Part shown: positions 9,596-16,692 of the stretch, in pieces | How the letters are laid out: each line of letters begins with the position of its first letter | Position numbering within the stretch: position 1 is the stretch's first letter | Assembly (NCBI RefSeq): GCF_001687325.1 | Contig: NZ_LZRD01000019.1 | Location: 179,776-243,775, forward strand | DNA: 64,000 nucleotides | Direction: 5' to 3' | Origin: Streptomyces sp. PTY087I2 | GTDB lineage: Bacteria; Actinomycetota; Actinomycetes; Streptomycetales; Streptomycetaceae | The notes under the pieces: model-generated | Database searches by the model: none | Seen by the model: the letters and a program-made list of their open reading frames with translations, nothing else | What the model was told of the DNA's origin: nothing | Program-made: the position numbers and the translations under genes

Positions 9596-10965
9596 AGATC
9601 CTCCGAAGAAGCTTGTACGGAAGGGGAGTCGGGCGGCGAGTCGGGCGGGGACCCGGGTGGCGGCAGTGGCATCCGGGCGGCCACCCGGAACCCGCCGTCG
9701 GGCAGCGGCCCGGTGTCCAGCGTGCCGCCGGTCAACCGTACGCGCTCGCGCATCCCCACCAGCCCGTGCCCGGTCCCGGCGCTCTCCAGCGGCGAAGCGG
9801 GCTTCGGCGCGGGCCCGTTGACCACCAGCACGTTGAGATGGCCCGCGGACGCCCGGACCGAGACCTGGGTGCGCGCACCCGGCGCGTGCCGCACCACATT
9901 GGCCAGTGCCTCCTGCACGATCCGGTACGCCGACAGGTCCACCGCCGACGGCACCTCGCCCAGATCCGCGGCGCGCGACAGCTCCACCGGCAGCCCGGCC
10001 CGTACCGTCGCCTCCACCAGCTGCTGGAGCCGGTCCAGGCCCGGCTGCGGCGCCCGGTCGCCCTCGGTGCCGTCGCTGCGCAGCACCGACAGCAGCCGCC
10101 GCATCTCGCCGAGCGACTCCCGCGCCGCCGCCGCGATGGAGGCGAACTCCTCCCGCGCGGGCTCCGAGAGACCGGAGATCCGGTACGGCGCGGAGTCCGC
10201 CTGCACGGTGATCACCGACATGTGGTGCGCGACCACGTCGTGCAGCTCGCGGGCGATCCGGGTCCGCTCCTCCAGCAGCGTGCGCTGCGCCCGCTCCGCC
10301 TCGCTGATCGTCTCCTGCTCGGCCAGCCGCCGGGTCGCCTCGCCCCGCTCCCGTACCGCCCCGCCGATCACCAGGACCACCGCGCCGAGGATCGGCAGCA
10401 GCAGGGCGCTGCCGGTGCTGCGGTCCGAGGGCGCGACCAGATGCAGGACCGCCCCGGCCGCGGCCGTCGCCGCCCACACGGCGACGACGGTGCGCCGGGT
10501 CTCGCGCAGGCCGAGGGCCAGCAGCAGGAAGAGGTAGGCGACCAGGGTCGGCGGAGGCCATGGCCAGATGTCGTGCCGCCCGGGATCGCGGGCCAGCAGC
10601 ACCAGCGCGCCCGCGATGTCGGCCGGGAAGACGATCCACCACGCCTGGAGGGGCCGGTGGGCGAGCATCAGCAACGGGGCCGCCTGGGCCACCCCGAGCG
10701 CCCCGGCCAGCGCGCCCGGCATGCCGTACTGCGAGGTCAGGACGGTGATGGTGACCGGGATGAAGGTCGCGGCCAGGGCGAGCACCACGACGTACGGCAG
10801 CAGCCGCTGCCACAGCTTCGGCGCGTCGGCCAGCAGCGGGGTGGACGGATGGGACGTGTGGGACAGCCCGTGGCCCAGCTCGCGCAGATTGCGGCGGGCG
10901 GCGCTCAGCAGGCCGTCGGCGGGCGGCGGGGGCCCGGCGGGGGAGGAGGAAGGAGAAGTGGCCAT
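9592..10965 (-). CDS. NarL-type sensor histidine kinase
   Basis: The 457-residue kinase has an N-terminal membrane region of about six hydrophobic segments (55-205), a HisKA_3 domain with phosphoacceptor His242 (ERTRIARELHDVVAHHMS), an HATPase domain with N-box AYRIVQEALANVVRHA and G-box GTGHGLVGMRERV, and a Pro/Ser-rich tail. There is no extracellular sensor domain of note, so the stimulus is probably sensed within or near the membrane, as in cell-envelope stress kinases. It forms an operon with the response regulator. Upstream, three copies of a 29-base repeat (11071-11157) separate it from the DUF4429 gene. Confidence 0.93.
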   Translation of the reverse strand: MATSPSSSPAGPPPPADGLLSAARRNLRELGHGLSHTSHPSTPLLADAPKLWQRLLPYVVVLALAATFIPVTITVLTSQYGMPGALAGALGVAQAAPLLMLAHRPLQAWWIVFPADIAGALVLLARDPGRHDIWPWPPPTLVAYLFLLLALGLRETRRTVVAVWAATAAAGAVLHLVAPSDRSTGSALLLPILGAVVLVIGGAVRERGEATRRLAEQETISEAERAQRTLLEERTRIARELHDVVAHHMSVITVQADSAPYRISGLSEPAREEFASIAAAARESLGEMRRLLSVLRSDGTEGDRAPQPGLDRLQQLVEATVRAGLPVELSRAADLGEVPSAVDLSAYRIVQEALANVVRHAPGARTQVSVRASAGHLNVLVVNGPAPKPASPLESAGTGHGLVGMRERVRLTGGTLDTGPLPDGGFRVAARMPLPPPGSPPDSPPDSPSVQASSEDL

Positions 10966-11070
10966 GGCCCGGTCAGCCTAGGCAGGCGAAGTCCCCTCGG
11001 GCGTCATACCGGGGTCCCGACCCGTCCGGACCGCCTCATACTCCGGTACAGGGTGTGCGGAGCCACGGCC

Positions 11071-11157
11071 CGGCGTACGGTCACGGCCCCGCGGAGACGC
11101 GGCATACGGTCACGGCCCGGCGGAGACGCGGCGTACGGTCACGGCCCGGCGAGGGCA
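11071..11157. repeat. Three tandem 29-base repeats downstream of the DUF4429 gene
   Basis: The unit runs cggc(g/a)tacggtcacggcc followed by (c/g)gcggagacg. Copies begin at 11071, 11100 and 11129 with a period of 29 and only one to four differences each; the last is degenerate at its end. On the minus strand this lies just past the DUF4429 stop codon (11189), and the sequence around that stop (TGTGACCG) resembles the GTGACCG part of the unit, so the array may have started from the gene's 3' end. Confidence 0.9.
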
Positions 11158-11188
11158 CGACGTACGCGGGGGCAGGCCCCGCACCCGG

Positions 11189-12157
11189 TCACAGCTCCGC
11201 GAGCAGCTGGGCCTTCTTCGCGGTGTACTCGGCGTCCGTCACCAGTCCGGCCCGGTGCAGCTCGCCGAGGTGATGTATCCGCTCGGCGATGTCCGCGGGA
11301 TCGCGCCGCCTGGCGTTCACCATCGCCGGGGCCGAGGCCGCCGGCGCGGGCTGGGTCCGGCGTACGGATTCCAGGACGGCGGCGGCGAAGGGCAGCGACT
11401 CGTGCACCGGCCCGTAGCCCAGGCCGAACAGCACGGCCGCCGGGTCCTGGTCCGCGGCCTGAGTGACCTGAGGCGCCACGGGCACACCGTCGGCCGCCCC
11501 GCCGTCCGCGCTCCCGCGGTCGGCCGCGCCGTGCAGTTCGCCCAGGCTGCCGCCGGTGCCGTGGCCGACCGGGGCCGCCGCGCGGGGCAGCAGCCGGAGA
11601 TAGCCGTCGAGCGCCTCGGGCGAGCGCCATACGATTCCGGCCAACTCGCTCACCTTGAAGGTCTGGTCGCCGGCCTTCCACTTGGCGCTGGACGCCCCGG
11701 TCCAGGACCACCGGAAGGAGACCCGCTCGCCGTCGAAGCCGGCTCGGCCGTCGTACGCCTTGAAGTTCAGCGGGGCCTCGGGGGCCGCCACCAGGAAGCG
11801 GTCGGCGGGCTCGTCGGACGCCGGGTCCAGCAGGGCCCGCAGCTCGTCCGCGTAGTACTCGGCGAGCACCTCCCGCTCCGCCGGAAGCACCAGGCGATAG
11901 GGGTCGCACCCCTCCTTGAGCTGCCCGGAGGCAGCCTCCACCAGAGGATCGGCACCCGCCCTCGGCACGGCACGCAGAACCACCGTGCCCCGCTTGCCGG
12001 GGGTCAGCGTCACCGACGACAGTGCCGCATACGGGATGCGGCGTTCCCGCAGGCTCTGGAAGAGCTTCGGTGTGCGGATGCCCCGTTCGAAGCGGATGAG
12101 CACGGAGTCGGTGTCGAACTCCCAGGTGGCATGAATTCCGGCCAGCACATCACCCAT
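11189..12157 (-). CDS. DUF4429 protein with C-terminal SHOCT domain
   Basis: The 322-residue protein starts with MGDVLAGIHATWEFD, the standard DUF4429 opening, and contains two related beta-rich halves (about 5-110 and 125-215), a variable Ala/Gly linker, and a SHOCT helix pair at the end (DIAERIHHLGELHRAGLVTDAEYTAKK). DUF4429 has a PH-like fold by family knowledge and SHOCT modules mediate oligomerisation or membrane-proximal assembly; no enzymatic role is known. An in-frame ATG three codons upstream (12166) is possible. The gene stands alone between the kinase and the second DUF1023 hydrolase. Confidence 0.82.
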   Translation of the reverse strand: MGDVLAGIHATWEFDTDSVLIRFERGIRTPKLFQSLRERRIPYAALSSVTLTPGKRGTVVLRAVPRAGADPLVEAASGQLKEGCDPYRLVLPAEREVLAEYYADELRALLDPASDEPADRFLVAAPEAPLNFKAYDGRAGFDGERVSFRWSWTGASSAKWKAGDQTFKVSELAGIVWRSPEALDGYLRLLPRAAAPVGHGTGGSLGELHGAADRGSADGGAADGVPVAPQVTQAADQDPAAVLFGLGYGPVHESLPFAAAVLESVRRTQPAPAASAPAMVNARRRDPADIAERIHHLGELHRAGLVTDAEYTAKKAQLLAEL

Positions 12158-12243
12158 GTGCCTCATCGTATGCGGCACAGTCCCGCACGTCCCCCCTCGA
12201 AGTACGTCCCAATTTTTCGGCCCGCCACGGTCCTCTACGCGCG

Positions 12244-13452
12244 TCAGCCGTCCCGCTCGCCGGAAATACCGCTGTGGCATGTGCTGTCGGCGCTCGCGCA
12301 GCTGACCGACCCGTACGCTCCGACGCCGATCGCGGCGAAGTTGTCGAGGCTCTCGGTGCCCGGTTCGAAGTAGCCGCTGTGCCCGGCGGCCCCGGCCGCC
12401 GAGACGATCCGCGCCCCGAACGCCGGGTCGACCGGGTCGGCCCCGTGACCGATCCCGCCGAACTCCATGTGCGGTACGTCCCCGATCCAGTCGTCCCCGT
12501 CCCGGGTCGCCCAGATCCGGGCGTCGGTCTCCAACTGCCCGGCGCTGGCGGCCCGCATGCCGGGGCTGCCCGCGACCGCGATGTCGGCCACCCGGCCGGG
12601 GGCCCGGTGCGCGGCCACCCCGCACACCACGGAGCCGTAGCTGTGGCAGAACAGCGAGACCTTCGAGGTGCCGGGCAGTGCGCCGACCATCTCGTTCAGC
12701 CGGACCGCGCCGTCCGCGGCGAGGCCGCCCAGCGCCGCGTCCATGCCGAGACCGGCCGGGGCGGTGTAGTCGGCCCACGCGATGACCGCCGTACGGGTGC
12801 CCGGGGCGGCCGAGCGCTCCGCCCCGTACAGGGACTTGGCCATGCCGACCGGGGCCGCGTACCGGCGCTTGCTGCGCTCCAGGGTCAGCAGATGGGTGTC
12901 GACGCCCGGGACGACGACGGAGACCCGGGCCGCCCGGTCGAGATCGCCGAACACCTCGGCCGCCCGGCCCTTCCCGGACGGGTCGAAGGCCAGGATCTGC
13001 CGCTTGCCCTTGAGCAGCGACCGGAACCGGTCGAGGCGGGCCCGGGCCTCGTCGCGCCCGCCCGGCGACAGCTTCTCGTCGTGCGCCCGCACCTTCTCCA
13101 CGGCCGCCGCCTGCCCGAGGGCCACCCGGTTCGCCCGGTAGCGCAGGGTGACCGGCGCGCCGTTCAGGTTTCCCACCACCGAGGGGTACTTGTCCGCGAG
13201 CGCGAACCGCTGCCCGGAGGTGAGGGTGGCGAAGAAGTGCGCCAGCCGGTAGGCGGGGGCGTCGACCTCCGGCAGTGCGTGGCCCGCTATCCGGTCCCGC
13301 GCCCAGGCGGCGAGCGCCAGCTCGCGCGGGCCGTCGGCCTGCTGATCGCGTACGGCGCTCCAGCCCGTCGTCGCCAGCATCACGAACACCACCGCCACGG
13401 CGAGCAGCGCGCGCCATGCGGTCAAGGTGGGGGAGGTGTCGAAGGAAGTCAC
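12244..13452 (-). CDS. Membrane-anchored or secreted DUF1023 alpha/beta hydrolase (paralogue 2)
   Basis: The 402-residue product resembles the protein at 7584-8765 throughout the core: PSVVGNLNGAPVTLRYRANR, GKRQILAFDPSGKGRAAEVFGDL, VVVPGVDTH, nucleophile elbow FCHSYGSVVCG and the GHGADPVDPAFGAR segment. Its N-terminus (TAWRALLAVAVVFVMLATTGW) is a single hydrophobic segment without an obvious cleavage site, so it may stay membrane-anchored. Start is GTG 13452, because the frame further upstream has no ribosome-binding site. Two Cys near the end (SCASADSTC) may form a disulfide. Substrate unknown. Confidence 0.84.
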   Translation of the reverse strand: MTSFDTSPTLTAWRALLAVAVVFVMLATTGWSAVRDQQADGPRELALAAWARDRIAGHALPEVDAPAYRLAHFFATLTSGQRFALADKYPSVVGNLNGAPVTLRYRANRVALGQAAAVEKVRAHDEKLSPGGRDEARARLDRFRSLLKGKRQILAFDPSGKGRAAEVFGDLDRAARVSVVVPGVDTHLLTLERSKRRYAAPVGMAKSLYGAERSAAPGTRTAVIAWADYTAPAGLGMDAALGGLAADGAVRLNEMVGALPGTSKVSLFCHSYGSVVCGVAAHRAPGRVADIAVAGSPGMRAASAGQLETDARIWATRDGDDWIGDVPHMEFGGIGHGADPVDPAFGARIVSAAGAAGHSGYFEPGTESLDNFAAIGVGAYGSVSCASADSTCHSGISGERDG

Positions 13453-13566
13453 TGCGCCACACCCTAGGAGACGCGCGCCGACGACCGTGATTCGGGTGAG
13501 GTACATCACCCGTCCGCGAAGGATTCACCCAGGATTTCTCACGGAGGGTCACCGCGTCCTGTAGTG

Positions 13567-13654
13567 GCGCTACCTCTCACGCCAGTCGCGGTGGAGGGCC
13601 GGGACGCCGGGACCGCGCTACTTCTCACGCCAGTCGCGGGCGAGGGCCGGGACG
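13567..13654. repeat. Partial duplication of the tetR 3' end (period 48)
   Basis: The segment gcgctac(t)tctcacgccagt followed by cgcggg and gagggccgggacg at 13615-13654 encodes the last residues and stop of the TetR gene. It is repeated at 13567-13606 with about three differences, just outside the gene. The second copy is non-coding. This is one of several cases in the window where a gene's terminal codons are duplicated past the stop. Confidence 0.9.
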
Positions 13655-14271
13655 AGCTGGTCGAGGTACTCCTCCGTCAGATCGCGCAGCGCCTCCACGC
13701 TCGGATCGACCCCCTGCCCCCACAGCTGGCCGGTCACCCGCATCACCCCGGAGAACGCGGCGACGGCCACCCGCGGCCGGGGGTCCCGCTCCACGTCCAG
13801 CCCCTCGCGCTCCGCGATCAGCCGGGCGACCTGGTTCTCCAGGGCGATGCCGCGCCGCATATGGGCGGCGAGCAGGGAGGGGGTCGACTCGATCATCTGG
13901 TAGGTCCGCATATGGAGGTCGACGGTGATGACCTCCTCGATCGCCTCGCCGATGCTGTTCCACGCGCACAGCACCGCCCGGCGCATCGCCTCGAAGGGCG
14001 CTTCGTGCGCGGGGCGCCGGCGCAGCTCCTCGATGAAACGGGACTCGACGATCTCCTGCACGGCGAAGGTGGCGTCCTCCTTGTTCGCGAAATAGCGGAA
14101 GAAGGTGCGCTGGGAGACCTCCACGGCGTCGACGATCTCGTCGACGGTGGTGCGTTCGTACCCCTGAGTGGTGAACAGTTCGAGGGCGGCGCGCAACAAG
14201 GCGTCGCGGGTGCGCTGTTTCTTGCGTTCACGCAGTCCGGGTCGGGGCTCGACTGTCTGCCCGTCGGTCAC
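13618..14271 (-). CDS. TetR-family repressor of the divergent efflux gene
   Basis: The 217-residue protein has the TetR helix-turn-helix at residues 16-62 (RDALLRAALELFTTQGYERTTVDEIVDAVEVSQRTFFRYFANKED in outline: TTVDEIVDAVEVSQRTFFRYF is the recognition part) and an all-helical ligand domain. It lies divergent from a DHA2 multidrug transporter; such pairs usually work by the repressor binding the intergenic region and releasing upon drug binding. An inverted repeat (TGACAGTT/AACTGTCA) covering the transporter's predicted -35 box is the candidate operator. The 3' end is partly duplicated downstream. Confidence 0.92.
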   Translation of the reverse strand: MTDGQTVEPRPGLRERKKQRTRDALLRAALELFTTQGYERTTVDEIVDAVEVSQRTFFRYFANKEDATFAVQEIVESRFIEELRRRPAHEAPFEAMRRAVLCAWNSIGEAIEEVITVDLHMRTYQMIESTPSLLAAHMRRGIALENQVARLIAEREGLDVERDPRPRVAVAAFSGVMRVTGQLWGQGVDPSVEALRDLTEEYLDQLVPALARDWREK

Positions 14272-14336
14272 GTACCGGTCCCTCTTTTCCCGTGTTTGTC
14301 CAGCTCAGCATACCTGTGAGCTTCGTGTGAGCTACG

Positions 14337-14375
14337 TGACAGTTACTGACTTGTGAATTGGTTTGTCAACTGTCA
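14337..14375. promoter_or_regulatory. Candidate TetR operator: TGACAGTT-N23-AACTGTCA
   Basis: Perfect 8-base inverted arms at 14337-14344 and 14368-14375 lie in the tetR-transporter intergenic region. The right arm overlaps the predicted -35 box (14363-14368) of the transporter. A third TGTCA occurs at 14381-14385. The long spacing is unusual for a single TetR dimer, so two dimers or a shorter true site are possible. Confidence 0.5.
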
Positions 14376-14392
14376 GAGGCTGTCACTAGTCT
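14363..14392 (+). promoter_or_regulatory. Predicted leaderless promoter of the efflux transporter
   Basis: A TTGTCA box (14363-14368) is followed after 18 bases by TAGTCT (14387-14392). This places the transcription start at about 14399-14400, on or next to the ATG at 14400. No Shine-Dalgarno sequence precedes that ATG (the bases are ctccccgtc), which fits a leaderless message, common in Streptomyces. Confidence 0.5.
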
Positions 14393-14399
14393 CCCCGTC

Positions 14400-16019
14400 A
14401 TGACTAGTCAGACCACCGTCGAGAAGGCGCCGCGGGAGCCCGAGGACAACGCGGGAACCGCCCCGGCCAAGGGGCTTCGCGGCCACCCCTGGCTGACCCT
14501 CTTCGCCGTCGCCATCGGCGTGATGATGGTCGCCCTCGACGGCACCATCGTCGCCATCGCGAACCCCGCGATCCAGAAGGACCTCGGCGCCTCGCTCGCC
14601 GACGTCCAGTGGATCACCAACGGCTATCTGCTCGCCCTCGCCGTCGCCCTGATCACCGCGGGCAAGCTGGGCGACCGCTTCGGCCACCGTCAGACCTTCC
14701 TCATCGGCATCGCGGGCTTCGCCCTCGCCTCCGGTGCGATCGGTCTCTCCAGCGAGATCTCGCTGGTCATCCTCTTCCGTGTGCTCCAGGGCCTCTTCGG
14801 CGCCCTGCTGATGCCGGCGGCGCTCGGCCTGCTGCGCGCCACCTTCCCCGCCGAGAAGCTGAACATGGCGATCGGCATCTGGGGCATGGTCATCGGAGCC
14901 TCCACCGCGGGCGGCCCGATCGCCGGCGGTCTGCTCGTCGAGCACGTCAACTGGCAGTCGGTCTTCTTCATCAACGTGCCGGTCGGCATCGTGGCGCTCG
15001 TCTTCGGTCTGGTGATCCTCAAGGACCACCGCGCCGCCAACGCGCCGCGCTCCTTCGACATCCCCGGCATCGTGCTGCTCTCGGGCGCGATGTTCGCCCT
15101 CATCTGGGGCATCATCAAGGCCGGTGAGTCCTGGGGCTGGGGCGACGGCCGTACGTGGACGTGGCTGGCGATCGCCGTCGCGCTCTTCCTCACCTTCGGC
15201 CTCTGGGAGACCAGGGTCCGCGAGCCGCTGGTCCCGCTGGGGATGTTCCGTTCCATCCCGTTGACGGCCGGTGTCGTCCTCATGATGCTGATGGCCTTCG
15301 CCTTCATGGGCGGCCTCTTCTTCGTGACCTTCTTCCTCCAGGGCGTCCACGGCCTCAGCCCGGTCGACAGCGGTCTGCATCTGCTGCCGCTCACCGCGAT
15401 GATGATCGTCTCCTCGCCGGTCGCCGGTCTGCTGATCACCAAGTTCGGCCCGCGCGTCCCGCTGGTCGGCGGCATGGTCTGCACGGCCACCGCGATGTTC
15501 GGCATGACCACGCTCACCGAGTCCACCGGCACCCTCGCGATGTCCCTCTGGTTCGCCCTGCTCGGCTGCGGGCTCGCCCCGGTCATGGTCGGCGCCACCG
15601 AGGTCATCGTCGGCAACGCGCCCATGGAGCTGTCCGGCGTGGCCGGCGGGCTCCAGCAGGCCGCCATGCAGGTCGGCGGCGCGCTCGGCACCGCCGTCCT
15701 CGGCGCGGTCATGTCCGCCAAGGTCAGCGCCGACTTCGCGGGCAACTGGGCGGGCGCGGGCCTGCCCGGCGCGCCCGACCCGAAGCTGGAGGCGGCCGCC
15801 GAGTTCGGCATGGTCCCGGCCGACGAGCTCTCCAAGGCTCCCGGTATGACGCCGGACATCGTCGACCGCATCGGCGGGGTCATCCACGACACCTTCATGT
15901 CCGGCATGGGCCTGGCCTTCACGGTCGCGGGCGTCGTCGCGGTGGTCGCCGCCTTCGTCGCCACTCTCACCAAGCGCGGTGAGAACGCCGAGGCGGGCGC
16001 CGGGGTCGGTCACATCTGA
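14400..16019 (+). CDS. DHA2-family (14-TMS) multidrug efflux MFS transporter
   Basis: The 539-residue membrane protein has 14 predicted membrane segments and the DHA2 motifs LDGTIVAIANPAIQ (helix 1), GKLGDRFGHRQTF (motif A between helices 2 and 3), RVLQGLFGALLMPAALGLL and the motif C region GASTAGGPIAGG. It is expected to export drugs or toxic metabolites by proton antiport. It is divergent from a TetR repressor and followed by a strong 19-bp hairpin at 16055-16096, so it is a monocistronic unit. The absence of a ribosome-binding site before the ATG, with a promoter placing the start site at the ATG, suggests leaderless expression. Confidence 0.93.
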   Translation: MTSQTTVEKAPREPEDNAGTAPAKGLRGHPWLTLFAVAIGVMMVALDGTIVAIANPAIQKDLGASLADVQWITNGYLLALAVALITAGKLGDRFGHRQTFLIGIAGFALASGAIGLSSEISLVILFRVLQGLFGALLMPAALGLLRATFPAEKLNMAIGIWGMVIGASTAGGPIAGGLLVEHVNWQSVFFINVPVGIVALVFGLVILKDHRAANAPRSFDIPGIVLLSGAMFALIWGIIKAGESWGWGDGRTWTWLAIAVALFLTFGLWETRVREPLVPLGMFRSIPLTAGVVLMMLMAFAFMGGLFFVTFFLQGVHGLSPVDSGLHLLPLTAMMIVSSPVAGLLITKFGPRVPLVGGMVCTATAMFGMTTLTESTGTLAMSLWFALLGCGLAPVMVGATEVIVGNAPMELSGVAGGLQQAAMQVGGALGTAVLGAVMSAKVSADFAGNWAGAGLPGAPDPKLEAAAEFGMVPADELSKAPGMTPDIVDRIGGVIHDTFMSGMGLAFTVAGVVAVVAAFVATLTKRGENAEAGAGVGHI

Positions 16020-16054
16020 CGCCCCGGACCCCGCGCGGGTCGTCAACACAGCGC

Positions 16055-16096
16055 AGGTCACAGCCCCGCCGAATCCTTTCGGCGGGGCTGTGACCT
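16055..16096. terminator. Strong 19-bp hairpin terminator after the efflux gene
   Basis: Perfect 19-base arms (AGGTCACAGCCCCGCCGAA and its complement) enclose a four-base loop TCCT. There is no T-run, as is common in Streptomyces terminators. It isolates the transporter from the following gene. Confidence 0.9.
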
Positions 16097-16198
16097 ATCA
16101 GGGTGGTGTGCCCCGGCCCCTCTTCCGTACTGCTCGCCCGGTGACTCAGAGTGAGCGACGGAAGCACGTCACCGACCAACCACGGGGGTTGATCCACT

Positions 16199-16621
16199 AT
16201 GCGTACGAACCTCACGCGTACGAACCTCACGCGTACGGCCGTTCTCGGGGCCGTCCTCGCCGTCTCCGCGCTCGTACCCCAGGCCCTGGCCCACGACCGG
16301 GTGGCCGGCGCCGCTCCCGAGCGATCCCCGGGCGTCGCTCTCGGCACCTGTGAGGCGGGCAGGCTCTGCCTCTGGAAGAAGCCCGACTTCACCGGGGCCC
16401 GCCAGACCTTCGAGCTCTCCGACACCGACATCGACAGCTGCGTCCCGCTGCCGAAGGGAAGCGACGCCCAGTCCCTCGCCAACCGCACCGGGCGGCCCGT
16501 CACCACCTACCAGTCCGCCGAGTGCGCGGAGACCGGGGAGTTCGAGACGTACCCGGGCGGGGGCACCTGGACGCCCCGGTCCCCGTACCAGGTACGGGCC
16601 TTCAAGATCTGGGAGAACTGA
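16199..16621 (+). CDS. Secreted peptidase inhibitor family I36-like protein
   Basis: The 140-residue precursor has a signal peptide (hydrophobic LGAVLAVSALVPQALA, residues 16-31) and a mature domain with the beta-gamma-crystallin/I36 pattern LCLWKKPDFTGARQTFEL, paired cysteines (CEAGRLC, DIDSC, SAEC) and a final RAFKIWEN. I36 members such as SMI inhibit extracellular metalloproteases; inhibition by this protein is not shown by sequence. The N-terminus contains an exact 15-base tandem duplication at 16202-16231, giving RTNLTRTNLT before the hydrophobic core. A GGGGG ribosome-binding site precedes the ATG. Confidence 0.8.
   Translation: MRTNLTRTNLTRTAVLGAVLAVSALVPQALAHDRVAGAAPERSPGVALGTCEAGRLCLWKKPDFTGARQTFELSDTDIDSCVPLPKGSDAQSLANRTGRPVTTYQSAECAETGEFETYPGGGTWTPRSPYQVRAFKIWEN
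16202..16231. repeat. Exact 15-base in-frame tandem duplication in the signal peptide
   Basis: cgtacgaacctcacg occurs twice head to tail, with a third partial copy (cgtacg) following. It adds five residues (RTNLT) to the positively charged n-region and leaves the frame intact. Confidence 0.95.
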
Positions 16622-16641
16622 GCCCACCTGCCCCGGACACG

Positions 16642-16681
16642 CGGGAGGGGCGGCGGCGCTCCGGCGCCACCGCCCCTCCCG
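16642..16681. terminator. Bidirectional hairpin between the I36 gene and aceE
   Basis: CGGGAGGGGCGG at 16642 pairs with CCGCCCCTCCCG ending at 16681, with a small GGCGCtccGGCGCC type top. It lies between two convergent genes and can serve both. Confidence 0.8.
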
Positions 16682-16692
16682 GTCGTTCCTGC

